Source: Bdellovibrionales bacterium
Lineage (GTDB): Bacteria; Bdellovibrionota; Bdellovibrionia; Bdellovibrionales; JAMPXM01
Assembly: GCA_005793615.1 (NCBI GenBank)
Contig: SXRI01000011.1
Span: 1 to 8,666, forward strand
Length of the DNA stretch: 8,666 bases
Reading direction: 5' to 3'
Shown: positions 1 through 6,163 of the stretch, one piece after another
How positions within the stretch are numbered: position 1 is the stretch's first letter
Layout: every line of letters begins with the position of its first letter
Notes under the pieces: model-generated
What the model saw: only the letters and a program-made list of their open reading frames with translations
Told to the model about the DNA's origin: nothing
The model's database searches: none
Translations under genes and position numbers: made by a program

Positions 1-143
1 ACCATTTTGACGTTAAGCAAGGCACTGCCGTTGCCTATGACGAAAAAGGTGACGAGATCGTATCGGTACCTGTGACAGAACCGATGTTTGAACGCCCGGC
101 ATTTGATGAAAAAGCTGGTGCGATTCGCCAGAACACTCCTTGA
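1..143 (+). CDS. C-terminal end of a gene cut by the window edge, probably the iron-sulfur beta subunit of a molybdenum oxidoreductase
   Basis: An open frame enters from the left edge (first full codon at base 3) and stops at TGA 141-143, giving 46 residues that include the stretches AVAYDEKGDEIVSVP and TEPMFERP. No cysteine cluster or domain is visible in this tail, so identity rests mainly on context. The next two genes are a heme b gamma subunit and a dedicated chaperone, and in ebd/ser/ddh/clr-type operons the gene before these is the four-cluster iron-sulfur beta subunit that passes electrons from the molybdenum subunit to the heme. The hydrophilic tail with a TEP-x-F-x-RP motif fits my memory of such subunits but is not diagnostic. 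That a gene ends here is clear; the product is inferred. Confidence 0.55.
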   Translation, partial: HFDVKQGTAVAYDEKGDEIVSVPVTEPMFERPAFDEKAGAIRQNTP

Positions 144-162
144 TGAGAATGAGGTGCAGACA

Positions 163-1029
163 ATGACAAACTTCAAGAATGTAGAAAAAGCTCTAGTTCT
201 CTTAGCGGTGAGCATGGTGGTCGGTGTGGGCACGGCTCGTGCTGATCTGATAGCGAAAAAAGCAAAGGCCGATCTTCTGAAGGCGGCCTTTGTCGAGGAC
301 ACTTGGAGCGGAGCCGCTACCGAGACTTTGACGACGATGGGGCAGCCGGCAGTGGCGCCGAAGCCGAAGGTGACAACGACTTCACAACTCAAAGTGCAAA
401 CCTTGCATGATGGTAAGTGGATTGCGTTTCGCCTCAAGTGGTCGGACACCGAAGCGAGCGGCGCGGGCCGTTTAGCTGAGTTTTCCGATGCGGTGGCGAT
501 TCAGTTTCCGGTGAAGAGCAACGAGCAACCTCCATCGATCATGATGGGCTCCAAAGGTGATCCGGCGCACATTTTCCATTGGCGTTATCAATACCAATTG
601 GATCATGAGAAGGGTCAGCCGACGGTTAAAGACCTTTATCCGAACTCTTCCTTTGACATGTATCCCATGGAGTTTGCTGATCCCGGTAAGCTTAAGAATC
701 TTACCGAAGAGCAGCGCATGAAGTACTCTCACGGAAAAGCAGCCGGTAATCCGCAGGCCTTTCCGAAGTCAGGTGTTGATGAAGTCATGGCTGAGGGGTT
801 TAGCACCAGTGCTGTGATCGATGCCCATGAGTCAGAGGGTAAAGGTACCTGGAAAAACGGTGAGTGGACAGTGGTCATTGTTCGCCAGTTGAAGCGCGAC
901 GGTGGCTCGACGTTAACTCCCGGAAAGCCCGCGAATGTCGCCTTTGCGATTTGGCAAGGCGGTAAAGATGAAGTCGGTTCGCGTAAGTCGCTGACCATGA
1001 ACTGGGCCCCGTTGAAGATCGAGGAGTAA
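163..1029 (+). CDS. Exported heme b-binding gamma subunit of a type II DMSO-reductase-family enzyme (EbdC/DdhC/SerC/ClrC-like)
   Basis: This 288-residue protein looks like the ethylbenzene-dehydrogenase-type heme b subunit, which takes electrons from the beta subunit in the periplasm. ATG 163 is chosen because GAGGTG (151-156) lies 6 bases upstream and the protein then opens with a Sec signal peptide: a lysine-containing N-terminus, a hydrophobic core (about residues 10-22) and TARA before a likely cleavage after Ala27. The in-frame ATG at 88 would lie inside the preceding gene and bury the signal. Family-like blocks are WIAFRLKWSD (86-95), FSDAVAIQFP (107-116), MMGSKGDPAHIFHW (127-140), WTVVIVRQL (235-243) and NVAFAIWQGG...GSRKSLTMNW (258-281). 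Known members bind heme b through one Met and one Lys; Met127 or Met128 and Lys275 are the best candidates here. There is no twin-arginine motif, so export appears separate from that of the catalytic subunit. The substrate cannot be told from this subunit. Confidence 0.85.
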   Translation: MTNFKNVEKALVLLAVSMVVGVGTARADLIAKKAKADLLKAAFVEDTWSGAATETLTTMGQPAVAPKPKVTTTSQLKVQTLHDGKWIAFRLKWSDTEASGAGRLAEFSDAVAIQFPVKSNEQPPSIMMGSKGDPAHIFHWRYQYQLDHEKGQPTVKDLYPNSSFDMYPMEFADPGKLKNLTEEQRMKYSHGKAAGNPQAFPKSGVDEVMAEGFSTSAVIDAHESEGKGTWKNGEWTVVIVRQLKRDGGSTLTPGKPANVAFAIWQGGKDEVGSRKSLTMNWAPLKIEE

Positions 1030-1032
1030 GAG

Positions 1033-1731
1033 ATGGAACAAAATCAACTGAGTCAGCCGGCGCCATTTGTACTCGCGTCCATCGCGGCTTCCTATCCCGA
1101 TGAAGGCTATGCGGAGAGTATTCGCATGGTGATGGAAGAGGGCGAAGTGGCTTTGCCTGAAGGGTTGCGGGCGAAGATACATGCTAGGCTCAAATCTGAC
1201 GAGTTGCTGGATGGCCTGCGCTCAGAGTACATCGAGATTTTTGATACCGGACGTGCCTCCAATCCCCTTTACGAAACCGAGTACGGACGTGACCGTGCGA
1301 TGTTCAAGGCTAATGAGCTGGCGGATCTTGCCGGATTTTACAAGGCCTTTGGTTTTGAGATGCAGGATGACCCGTCGGCACGCGATATGATCGACCATGT
1401 CGCGATCGAGCTCGAGTTCTATGCTCTTCTCGTGATGAAACAGCATGCTTTGGCCGAGGCCGGGAATCAAGAGGGTAGCGAGATCGTATTTGATGCGCGC
1501 CGGAAGTTTTTGGATGCCCATCTTGGTCGCTATCTCGGAGCACTCTGTGGACGTCCCGGAATTGAAGGTAATGAGTATTACTCAGAGATTTTTGCTTGGT
1601 GTCGAGATCTTGTTGATCAAGAATGTCAACTTTTGGGCGTGACGCAGAAAGTGACATCTTGGCTCTCGAGTCAAGTTGAAGGCGAGGAAATCACCTGCGG
1701 TGGAAGCACCGGGGCGTGTTTCCCGACGTGA
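1033..1731 (+). CDS. TorD/DdhD/NarJ-family assembly chaperone for a molybdoenzyme
   Basis: A 232-residue, largely helical cytoplasmic protein with no signal peptide. Blocks typical of chaperones dedicated to type II DMSO-reductase enzymes are EYIEIFDTG (65-73), SNPLYETEYG (76-85), a segment ELADLAGFYKAFGFEM (95-110), and DHVAIELEFYALL (121-133), which matches the D-H-x3-E-L-E-F signature of the family. Such proteins bind the apo catalytic subunit, help Moco insertion and delay Tat export until folding is complete. ATG 1033 lies 3 bases after the stop of the gamma-subunit gene, and GAGGAG at 1021-1026 serves as ribosome binding site, so the genes are probably cotranscribed. The C-terminus holds two cysteines (C222 and C229 in TCGGSTGACFPT), an unusual tail of unknown role. 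The family is clear; the exact partner is inferred from adjacency. Confidence 0.88.
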   Translation: MEQNQLSQPAPFVLASIAASYPDEGYAESIRMVMEEGEVALPEGLRAKIHARLKSDELLDGLRSEYIEIFDTGRASNPLYETEYGRDRAMFKANELADLAGFYKAFGFEMQDDPSARDMIDHVAIELEFYALLVMKQHALAEAGNQEGSEIVFDARRKFLDAHLGRYLGALCGRPGIEGNEYYSEIFAWCRDLVDQECQLLGVTQKVTSWLSSQVEGEEITCGGSTGACFPT

Positions 1732-1819
1732 CCTAAGATCATTTAGAATGACTTTGCCGCTGAAGGGTGAAGTCGGGTAAACATAATAGCGGTTTTTGGT
1801 CATGGCAACGTGACCTGAG

Positions 1820-1967
1820 ACTCCGAGCCTGGTCCTCTAAACTCATCGCTCTTAAGTCAAGAGCATGGGCATGATCACCAGGCCGCACTCGCCGATGCCT
1901 TTAGGGGCATAGTGAGCGCCAGGGCGCCGAAAGCAGGAAACTGCGGCGCCTCCCGAATGGAAAGGAG
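1820..1967 (+). promoter_or_regulatory. Moco riboswitch (Moco RNA motif) in the moaA leader
   Basis: The leader matches the E. coli moaA Moco RNA as I remember it. Conserved strings at both ends are ACTCCGAGCCT (1820-1830), GCGCCAGGGCG (1916-1926), GCCTCCCG (1948-1955) and TGGAAAGG (1958-1965), in the right order. Visible helices: GCCTGGT 1827-1833 with ACCAGGC 1877-1883; inside it GCTCTT 1848-1853 with AAGAGC 1859-1864; ATGCC 1895-1899 with GGCAT 1906-1910, extended by ACT 1887-1889 with AGT 1911-1913; GGCGCCG 1923-1929 with CGGCGCC 1944-1950, capped by CAG-GAAA-CTG. The last helix is GGCGAAG/CUUCGCC in E. coli, so pairing is kept while sequence differs. A short closing helix CTCC 1821-1824 with GGAG 1964-1967 would hide the moaA ribosome binding site. 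Expected role: ligand binding lowers translation of the Moco operon. Ligand and direction of control come from the family. Confidence 0.9.
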
Positions 1968-1970
1968 AGG
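1961..1970 (+). promoter_or_regulatory. moaA ribosome binding site embedded in the riboswitch
   Basis: AAAGGAGAGG lies 4 bases before ATG 1975 (7 bases from AGGAG). GGAG 1964-1967 is complementary to CTCC 1821-1824, and AGG 1968-1970 to CCT 1814-1816, so the whole site can be taken up by the closing helix of the aptamer. This placement decides the moaA start and suggests translational control rather than a terminator; no U-tract hairpin is seen between the aptamer and the start. Confidence 0.8.
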
Positions 1971-1974
1971 AAAA

Positions 1975-3039
1975 ATGGCGCGTCTATTTGCGTCTACTGA
2001 TTTATCTAGCGATATATCTAGTGATTCGTCTTTTGAGCTGTCGCCCGCGGTCCAATCCAACTTGCTGAACGATTCCTTCGGACGGCAGTTTCAATATCTA
2101 CGCCTGTCGATCACTGAAATGTGCAATTTTCGTTGCACCTATTGTTTGCCGGACGGCTACAAAAAATGTGCGGGCTACGAAGAGCCCTTAACGGTCGCCG
2201 AGATCGAGAACCTTGTATCGGCCTTCGCGGGTCTGGGGTTTTGGAAGGTGCGCCTCACCGGCGGTGAGCCGTCGGTGCGCCGAGATCTCGTGGAAATAGT
2301 CGCGCGCGTGGCTTCGGTGCCTGGAATCCGATTTGTCGCACTATCCACCAACGGTTTGAAGCTCCATGAACAAGCCGAGAGTCTGCGTCGTGCGGGACTT
2401 CAGGGGCTTAACTTGAGTCTTGATAGTCTCGATCCAGCGGTCTTCTTGAAAATGACTGGTCGCTCGGAGCATCAGAAGATCATGGATGGAATTGATCGTG
2501 CGCTTGGACTTGGCTTTCGCTCGCTGAAGGTCAATGTGGTCTTGATGAAGGATCTCAATGAAACAAGTTTAGCTGATTTCATGGAATGGGTGCGTACCCG
2601 TGAGATTTCGGTTCGTTTCATTGAACTTATGCGTACGGGGCGCAATAAGGAGCTTTTTGATCGTCATTATCTTTCGGGCCAAGTCGTTTCTGATTTTCTC
2701 ACGCAGAGTGGGTGGCAAATGCGAGAACGCTCGCATGGTGACGGCCCGGCGATTGAGTATCATCACCAGGATTTTGCCGGTCGCATGGGTGTGATCGCGC
2801 CGTACTCGAAAGATTTCTGCAAAACTTGTAATCGCTTACGTGTCTCGAGCAGCGGCAAATTACGTCTATGTCTCTTTGGCGACGGCGACCTCTCGCTCCG
2901 ACCGCTTTTACAAAATTCCGATGATCGAGAAGAGCTGATGGCTCGCGTTCGGCACTTACTCTCCGGAAAATCTCTTTCGCATTCTCTTCAGGAAGGAAAA
3001 TATGGAAACACCTGGAACCTCTCAGCCATCGGTGGCTGA
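1975..3039 (+). CDS. moaA: GTP 3',8-cyclase MoaA (radical SAM), first step of Moco synthesis
   Basis: MoaA converts GTP to 3',8-cyclo-7,8-dihydro-GTP, which MoaC turns into cPMP. This 354-residue protein has the radical-SAM cluster motif C50-x3-C54-x2-C57 (CNFRCTYC), TGGEP at 95-99 for SAM binding, the C-terminal cluster motif C282-x2-C285-x13-C299 that holds the substrate-side iron-sulfur cluster, and the C-terminal Gly-Gly (353-354) needed for activity in the family. ATG 1975 follows the riboswitch-embedded AAAGGAGAGG; the longer in-frame GTG at 1912 lies inside the aptamer and is rejected. Compared with E. coli MoaA, the part before the conserved FGRQFQYLRLSI block is about 24 residues longer and Ser/Asp-rich. 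The gene overlaps the next by 38 bases, which suggests coupled translation. All catalytic elements are intact. Confidence 0.97.
   Translation: MARLFASTDLSSDISSDSSFELSPAVQSNLLNDSFGRQFQYLRLSITEMCNFRCTYCLPDGYKKCAGYEEPLTVAEIENLVSAFAGLGFWKVRLTGGEPSVRRDLVEIVARVASVPGIRFVALSTNGLKLHEQAESLRRAGLQGLNLSLDSLDPAVFLKMTGRSEHQKIMDGIDRALGLGFRSLKVNVVLMKDLNETSLADFMEWVRTREISVRFIELMRTGRNKELFDRHYLSGQVVSDFLTQSGWQMRERSHGDGPAIEYHHQDFAGRMGVIAPYSKDFCKTCNRLRVSSSGKLRLCLFGDGDLSLRPLLQNSDDREELMARVRHLLSGKSLSHSLQEGKYGNTWNLSAIGG
2004..2025 (+). repeat. Short tandem repeat (two 10-base copies, period 12) in the 5' end of moaA
   Basis: ATCTAGCGAT (2004-2013) and ATCTAGTGAT (2016-2025) differ by one base and lie 12 bases apart, in frame, coding the Ser/Asp-rich LSSDISSD segment of the MoaA N-terminal extension. 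It looks like a small in-frame duplication that lengthened the extension. No function is evident. Confidence 0.6.
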
Positions 3040-4075
3040 TAATTCAAATTTAGAAGCGGCTAGTTTAAAAACGCCAAATTTCAAAATGATCGATGTCGGC
3101 GAAAAACTCGTCACCCGCCGCCGGGCCGTGGCCAAAGGCCGCATTCACATGGCGCCGGAAACAGTTCAGCGAATTGCCGCCAAACAGATGCCAAAAGGTG
3201 ATGTTCTGGCAGCGGCGGAAGTGGCGGGGATCATGGCGGCGAAAAACACGCCGGGAATTCTGCCACTTTGCCATCATCTCGCTCTCGATTCAGTTCGCGT
3301 TTTGTGCGAGATCGACAAAGAGAGCATCTCTGTCGTTTGCGAAGTGATTTGTCACGGTAAGACCGGCGTTGAGATGGAAGCCTTGGTCGGTGTCAACGCG
3401 GCATTGTTGTGTATTTACGATCTCACTAAAGGCATCGACCCGGTGTTGTCGATTTCGGATGTCCATTTGCAGCGCAAAGAGGGTGGAAAATCTGGGATAT
3501 GGAGACACCCGCGGTTTGAAGTTGGCGAAACTCCGCTGGCTTCTGAGACAGCAAAGAAGCAGGCGTTGTTTCATAATCTGCTCGCGGCCTCGATCACCAT
3601 CAGTGATCGTTGTTCGCAAGGCGAGGCTTCGGATGCTTCGGGTCCTCTTCTTGAGGACTACTTGCGCGGTCGCGGCGCTGAGACGAAGTCGCATAGCGTG
3701 CTTGCCGATGATAAGGAGCAGATCAAAAGGCGAGTGTTGGCGTTGGTTGAAAGTGGCGTGGAGCTCCTTCTCACCACTGGAGGTACGGGGCTTGGACCTC
3801 GCGATGTGACTCCAGAGGCGATGCGCGAGATCGCTAGCCGTCAGGTCGAGGGTATCGGTGAGCTTTTGCGTGCACATGGGGCAAAGTACACCGCGAATTC
3901 TTGGCTCAGCCGTAGTGAAGGTTACTTGGTCGGTAGAATGCTGGTCGTGATCTTTCCGGGTAGCCCGAAAGCAGTTACTCAGGGGCTTGAAGCCATCGGT
4001 GATCTTTTGCCGCACGCAATTGAGATGGTTCGCGGCGGTAAACATGAGAATGTGCGTTCAGTTGGTGGCAAATGA
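3002..4075 (+). CDS. moaC: Fused MoaC - MogA/MoaB protein (cPMP synthase plus molybdopterin adenylyltransferase-like domain)
   Basis: One 357-residue chain carries two Moco enzymes. Residues about 27-170 are MoaC, which makes cPMP: LPLCHHLALDSV (88-98 region), GKTGVEMEAL (119-128), IYDLTKGID (138-146) with D140 and K143 matching the catalytic Asp/Lys of E. coli MoaC, and GGKSGIW (161-167). Residues about 192-345 are a MogA/MoaB domain that activates molybdopterin by adenylylation before metal insertion: SDRCSQGEASDASGP (201-215), TTGGTGLGPRDVTPEA (258-273) and FPGSPKAV (318-325). A linker of roughly 20 residues joins them. ATG 3002 is preceded by AGGAAGGAAA inside the end of moaA. MoaC has CHH where many members have CHP. 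Fusions of this type are known; whether the second half is more Mog-like or MoaB-like is unsettled. The stop overlaps the moeA start as ATGA. Confidence 0.95.
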   Translation: METPGTSQPSVADNSNLEAASLKTPNFKMIDVGEKLVTRRRAVAKGRIHMAPETVQRIAAKQMPKGDVLAAAEVAGIMAAKNTPGILPLCHHLALDSVRVLCEIDKESISVVCEVICHGKTGVEMEALVGVNAALLCIYDLTKGIDPVLSISDVHLQRKEGGKSGIWRHPRFEVGETPLASETAKKQALFHNLLAASITISDRCSQGEASDASGPLLEDYLRGRGAETKSHSVLADDKEQIKRRVLALVESGVELLLTTGGTGLGPRDVTPEAMREIASRQVEGIGELLRAHGAKYTANSWLSRSEGYLVGRMLVVIFPGSPKAVTQGLEAIGDLLPHAIEMVRGGKHENVRSVGGK

Positions 4076-5382
4076 TCAATTACCAAGAGGCCATTAGGAA
4101 AATCACCGACGTAGCGGCTTCGCGCAGGGCGAAGACTGAAATGGTCGCGATCGAAGATTGTGTCGGCCGTATTTTGGCGCGCGAAGTTCTTGGTGATGAA
4201 CCGGTGCCGTCGTTCGACAATTCAGCGATGGATGGTTTCGTGGTGAATGCAGCGGCCACAGTGGGGGCTTCTGAAGCTCATCCGCTTCGCTTGCACGTGC
4301 ACAAAACTATCGTCGCTGGCGACACGCCGGGGGGTGAGGCTGCTTCAGGTGCGCAGGCAGTTGCACCTGCAGCTCCGTTGATAGGGGCGCCTAATATCGC
4401 CTATGAAATCATGACTGGCGCGCCGATTCCGGCCGGACCTTTTGATGCCGTAGTCAAGGTCGAGGACGTTCAGGTCTTGGGCGGGCCTGAGGCAATGGAG
4501 ATTTTGATCTCTGCGCCGGTGGTAGAGGGAAATAATATTCGCCGAGCCGGTGAAGACTTCATGCAAGGGCAAAAGGTCGCTGGAGTGGGTACGCGTTTGG
4601 GAGCCCAGCATGTCATGGCCTGCGCGGCCTTGGGTATCGCCAATGTCGAGGTCTATCGTCGGCCGCGAATCGCGGTGATTTCCACGGGGCGCGAGTTGGT
4701 GCACCACTCGGTCTCGCGCCTTGATCCGGGAATGATACGTAACTCCACGGGGCCATTTTTGATGGCAACTCTGCAGGAGATGGGAGTAGAGGCGAAGTTT
4801 TATGGTGTGGTGCCCGATGACGAATCCGTGTGGGCAGGTCTTATTGATAGTGTGATGGCCGATCAACCTGATATCGTCCTCACGACTGGCGCAGTGTCGA
4901 TGGGTAAACATGATTTTGTTAAGAGTGCTCTGGAGAAGATGGGCGCCGAAATCGTTTTTCATAAGGTGGCGATTCGCCCGGGTAAACCACTGCTATTTGC
5001 AAAATTCGCCCATGTGCCGACCGTGGTATTTGGTGTTCCCGGCAACCCGATCTCGACGGCAGTCGGCTTGAGATTTTTCATCTCGCCCTATTTGCGCGCG
5101 CGATTTGGATTGCCAGCAGAACAGCCGCAGCGTGCGCGCTTGGTGAACGGCGTGGCAAAGAAACCTGAGGATCTGAAGTGCTTCTTCAAAGGGTCTTTAA
5201 GGGCCACCGAGAATGGTTTGGAAGCGACGCTTTTCAAAGGCCAGGCGTCGTTCATGATCAGTCCATTTTTAGTCAGTAATTCTTGGCTGGTTTTTCCCGA
5301 AGCGCTCGCGAAGATCGAGGTTGGACAAACCGTTGAGGTGTTTTCTCTCAATCATGAATGGCAGGGAGGCGAGTGGTTATGA
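4072..5382 (+). CDS. moeA: Molybdopterin molybdenumtransferase MoeA
   Basis: MoeA inserts molybdate into adenylylated molybdopterin, acting after the Mog-like domain encoded just upstream. The 436-residue length is near the family norm (about 400-410). Motifs in order: PSFDNSAMDGF (46-56), whose D54 corresponds to the catalytic Asp of E. coli MoeA; TGAPIPAGPFDAVVKVED (115-132); NNIRRAGED (154-162); STGREL (204-209); TTGAVSMGKHDFVK (271-284) in the Mog-like domain; RPGKPLLF (302-309); and GVPGNPIS (321-328). The surplus length is partly a Gly/Ala/Pro-rich insert at about 85-108 before the TGAPIP motif. The start ATG 4072 overlaps the preceding stop by 4 bases. TTGAVSMG instead of the commoner SGGVSVG is a variant I recall in other MoeA proteins, so I do not read it as loss of function. 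Confidence 0.96.
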   Translation: MINYQEAIRKITDVAASRRAKTEMVAIEDCVGRILAREVLGDEPVPSFDNSAMDGFVVNAAATVGASEAHPLRLHVHKTIVAGDTPGGEAASGAQAVAPAAPLIGAPNIAYEIMTGAPIPAGPFDAVVKVEDVQVLGGPEAMEILISAPVVEGNNIRRAGEDFMQGQKVAGVGTRLGAQHVMACAALGIANVEVYRRPRIAVISTGRELVHHSVSRLDPGMIRNSTGPFLMATLQEMGVEAKFYGVVPDDESVWAGLIDSVMADQPDIVLTTGAVSMGKHDFVKSALEKMGAEIVFHKVAIRPGKPLLFAKFAHVPTVVFGVPGNPISTAVGLRFFISPYLRARFGLPAEQPQRARLVNGVAKKPEDLKCFFKGSLRATENGLEATLFKGQASFMISPFLVSNSWLVFPEALAKIEVGQTVEVFSLNHEWQGGEWL

Positions 5383-5669
5383 TCCGTGTGCATGTGAAAT
5401 TATTCGGAGCTTTTCGTAAATTCGCGGTTCCCGGTGTACAGGCCGAGGAGCAGACGCAGGCGATCATCCTGGAGCTGGCACAGCCCACAGCTGTCAATGA
5501 ACTGCGTGAGCATCTGGCTTTGAAGCTTGCGTCCCTCGGTACCGGTTTCAATGATCGCGGTTTGATCGCTGAGTCGGCGTTTGCCGATGAAAATTCTGTT
5601 CTCGAGGATCAGACGGTGATCAGTGGCGACACGGTGTTGGCGATTTTGCCGCCGGTTTGCGGAGGTTGA
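5379..5669 (+). CDS. moaD: Molybdopterin synthase small (sulfur carrier) subunit MoaD
   Basis: This ubiquitin-like protein of 96 residues carries the thiocarboxylate sulfur for dithiolene formation on cPMP. It opens with IRVHVKLFGAFRKF, a beta-grasp first strand, contains TAVNELREHL, and ends in LPPVCGG, the exposed Gly-Gly tail that MoeB adenylylates and that is then thiolated. ATG 5379 forms an ATGA overlap with the moeA stop and has GGGAGG (5364-5369) upstream; the in-frame ATG at 5358 would add seven residues to the N-terminus of a strand that normally starts at once and lacks a better ribosome binding site. The chain is about 15 residues longer than E. coli MoaD, mostly in the first helix and the middle loop, and the residue before Gly-Gly is Cys where I would expect Ser or Ala. 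Its partner moaE follows after 2 bases. Confidence 0.93.
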   Translation: MIRVHVKLFGAFRKFAVPGVQAEEQTQAIILELAQPTAVNELREHLALKLASLGTGFNDRGLIAESAFADENSVLEDQTVISGDTVLAILPPVCGG

Positions 5670-5671
5670 TT

Positions 5672-6163
5672 ATGTCGCAGGTCACTTGCCGTATCATCGA
5701 TGCCACGATAGAGCCCAGTGAGGTCTTAAAGATGGTTCCGCACGGCTCACATGGGGCGGAGAATATCTTCTTGGGCTATGTTCGCGATATCAATCTCGGT
5801 AAACGGGTCACAGCGGTGGCCTATGATGCCTTCGCGCCACTTGCCGTTAAGGTTTTTACCTCGATTTGTGAAGAGGCCCGGCTTAAGTGGGGCGACGATT
5901 TGAAGTTCTATATCGTCCATCGTACAGGGCACTTAAAGGTGGGCGAAATCAGTATCGCGATTGCGGTGAGTTCGCGCCATCGCGACGAATCCTACCTAGC
6001 TTCGCGCTACGTGCTTGAAGAGATCAAGACACGCGCGCCGATTTGGAAGAAGGAATTTTATGAAAACGGTGAAACCGACTGGGTCCGGGGTCATGCCCTT
6101 TGTGGCCATGCCGACCGCAGCGCTGCTGCTTGCCGGGGGCATGTCCACCCGCATGGGCACTGA
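5672..6163 (+). CDS. moaE: Molybdopterin synthase catalytic subunit MoaE
   Basis: MoaE pairs with MoaD and converts cPMP to molybdopterin. The 163-residue chain shows FLGYVRDINLG (33-43, Arg38), YIVHRTGHLKVGE (80-92), SSRHRD (100-105) and EIKTRAPIWKKE (117-128), where K119 and K126 match the essential lysines of E. coli MoaE. WVRGH (137-141) ends the recognisable family match. ATG 5672 has GGAGG at 5661-5665 with a 6-base gap; an in-frame TTG at 5657 is rejected as start. The last 20 or so residues (HALCGHADRS... onward, rich in His, Ala and Cys) look unlike family members and are encoded in the bases that also encode the start of MobA. The core is intact, so the enzyme should be functional; the tail seems a by-product of the overlap. 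Confidence 0.95.
   Translation: MSQVTCRIIDATIEPSEVLKMVPHGSHGAENIFLGYVRDINLGKRVTAVAYDAFAPLAVKVFTSICEEARLKWGDDLKFYIVHRTGHLKVGEISIAIAVSSRHRDESYLASRYVLEEIKTRAPIWKKEFYENGETDWVRGHALCGHADRSAAACRGHVHPHGH

Noticed and set aside
88..162. Longer start for the gamma-subunit gene at ATG 88
   Set aside because: It would overlap the preceding gene and place 25 residues before a clear signal peptide; ATG 163 has its own GAGGTG.
1754..1787. Possible moaA promoter: TTGCCG 1754-1759 and CATAAT 1782-1787
   Set aside because: The spacing of 22 bases is too long for a standard promoter. CATAAT alone is a reasonable -10 but has no convincing -35, so no promoter is annotated, although one is likely between 1732 and 1815.
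1757..1797. Possible terminator after the chaperone gene: CCGCT 1757-1761 with AGCGG 1788-1792, then TTTTT
   Set aside because: Only five pairs around a 26-base loop; too weak to call as an intrinsic terminator.
1912..1974. Extension of the moaA frame upstream to GTG 1912 (21 more residues)
   Set aside because: The extra codons lie wholly in the riboswitch aptamer and have no ribosome binding site, while ATG 1975 has AAAGGAGAGG.
3290..4045. Long open frame (251 codons) on the - strand opposite the moaC fusion
   Set aside because: It is antisense to a gene with clear motifs in both halves; its translation shows no recognisable domain, and such frames are common opposite codon-biased genes.
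4342..4395. Gly/Ala/Pro-rich insert in MoeA considered as a frameshift or mobile insertion
   Set aside because: The frame is intact, both flanks resume family motifs, and there are no flanking repeats; it is probably a surface loop.
4345..4962. Open frame of 205 codons on the - strand opposite moeA
   Set aside because: Its translation is rich in His, Arg and Ser with no motif, as expected for a shadow of a real gene.
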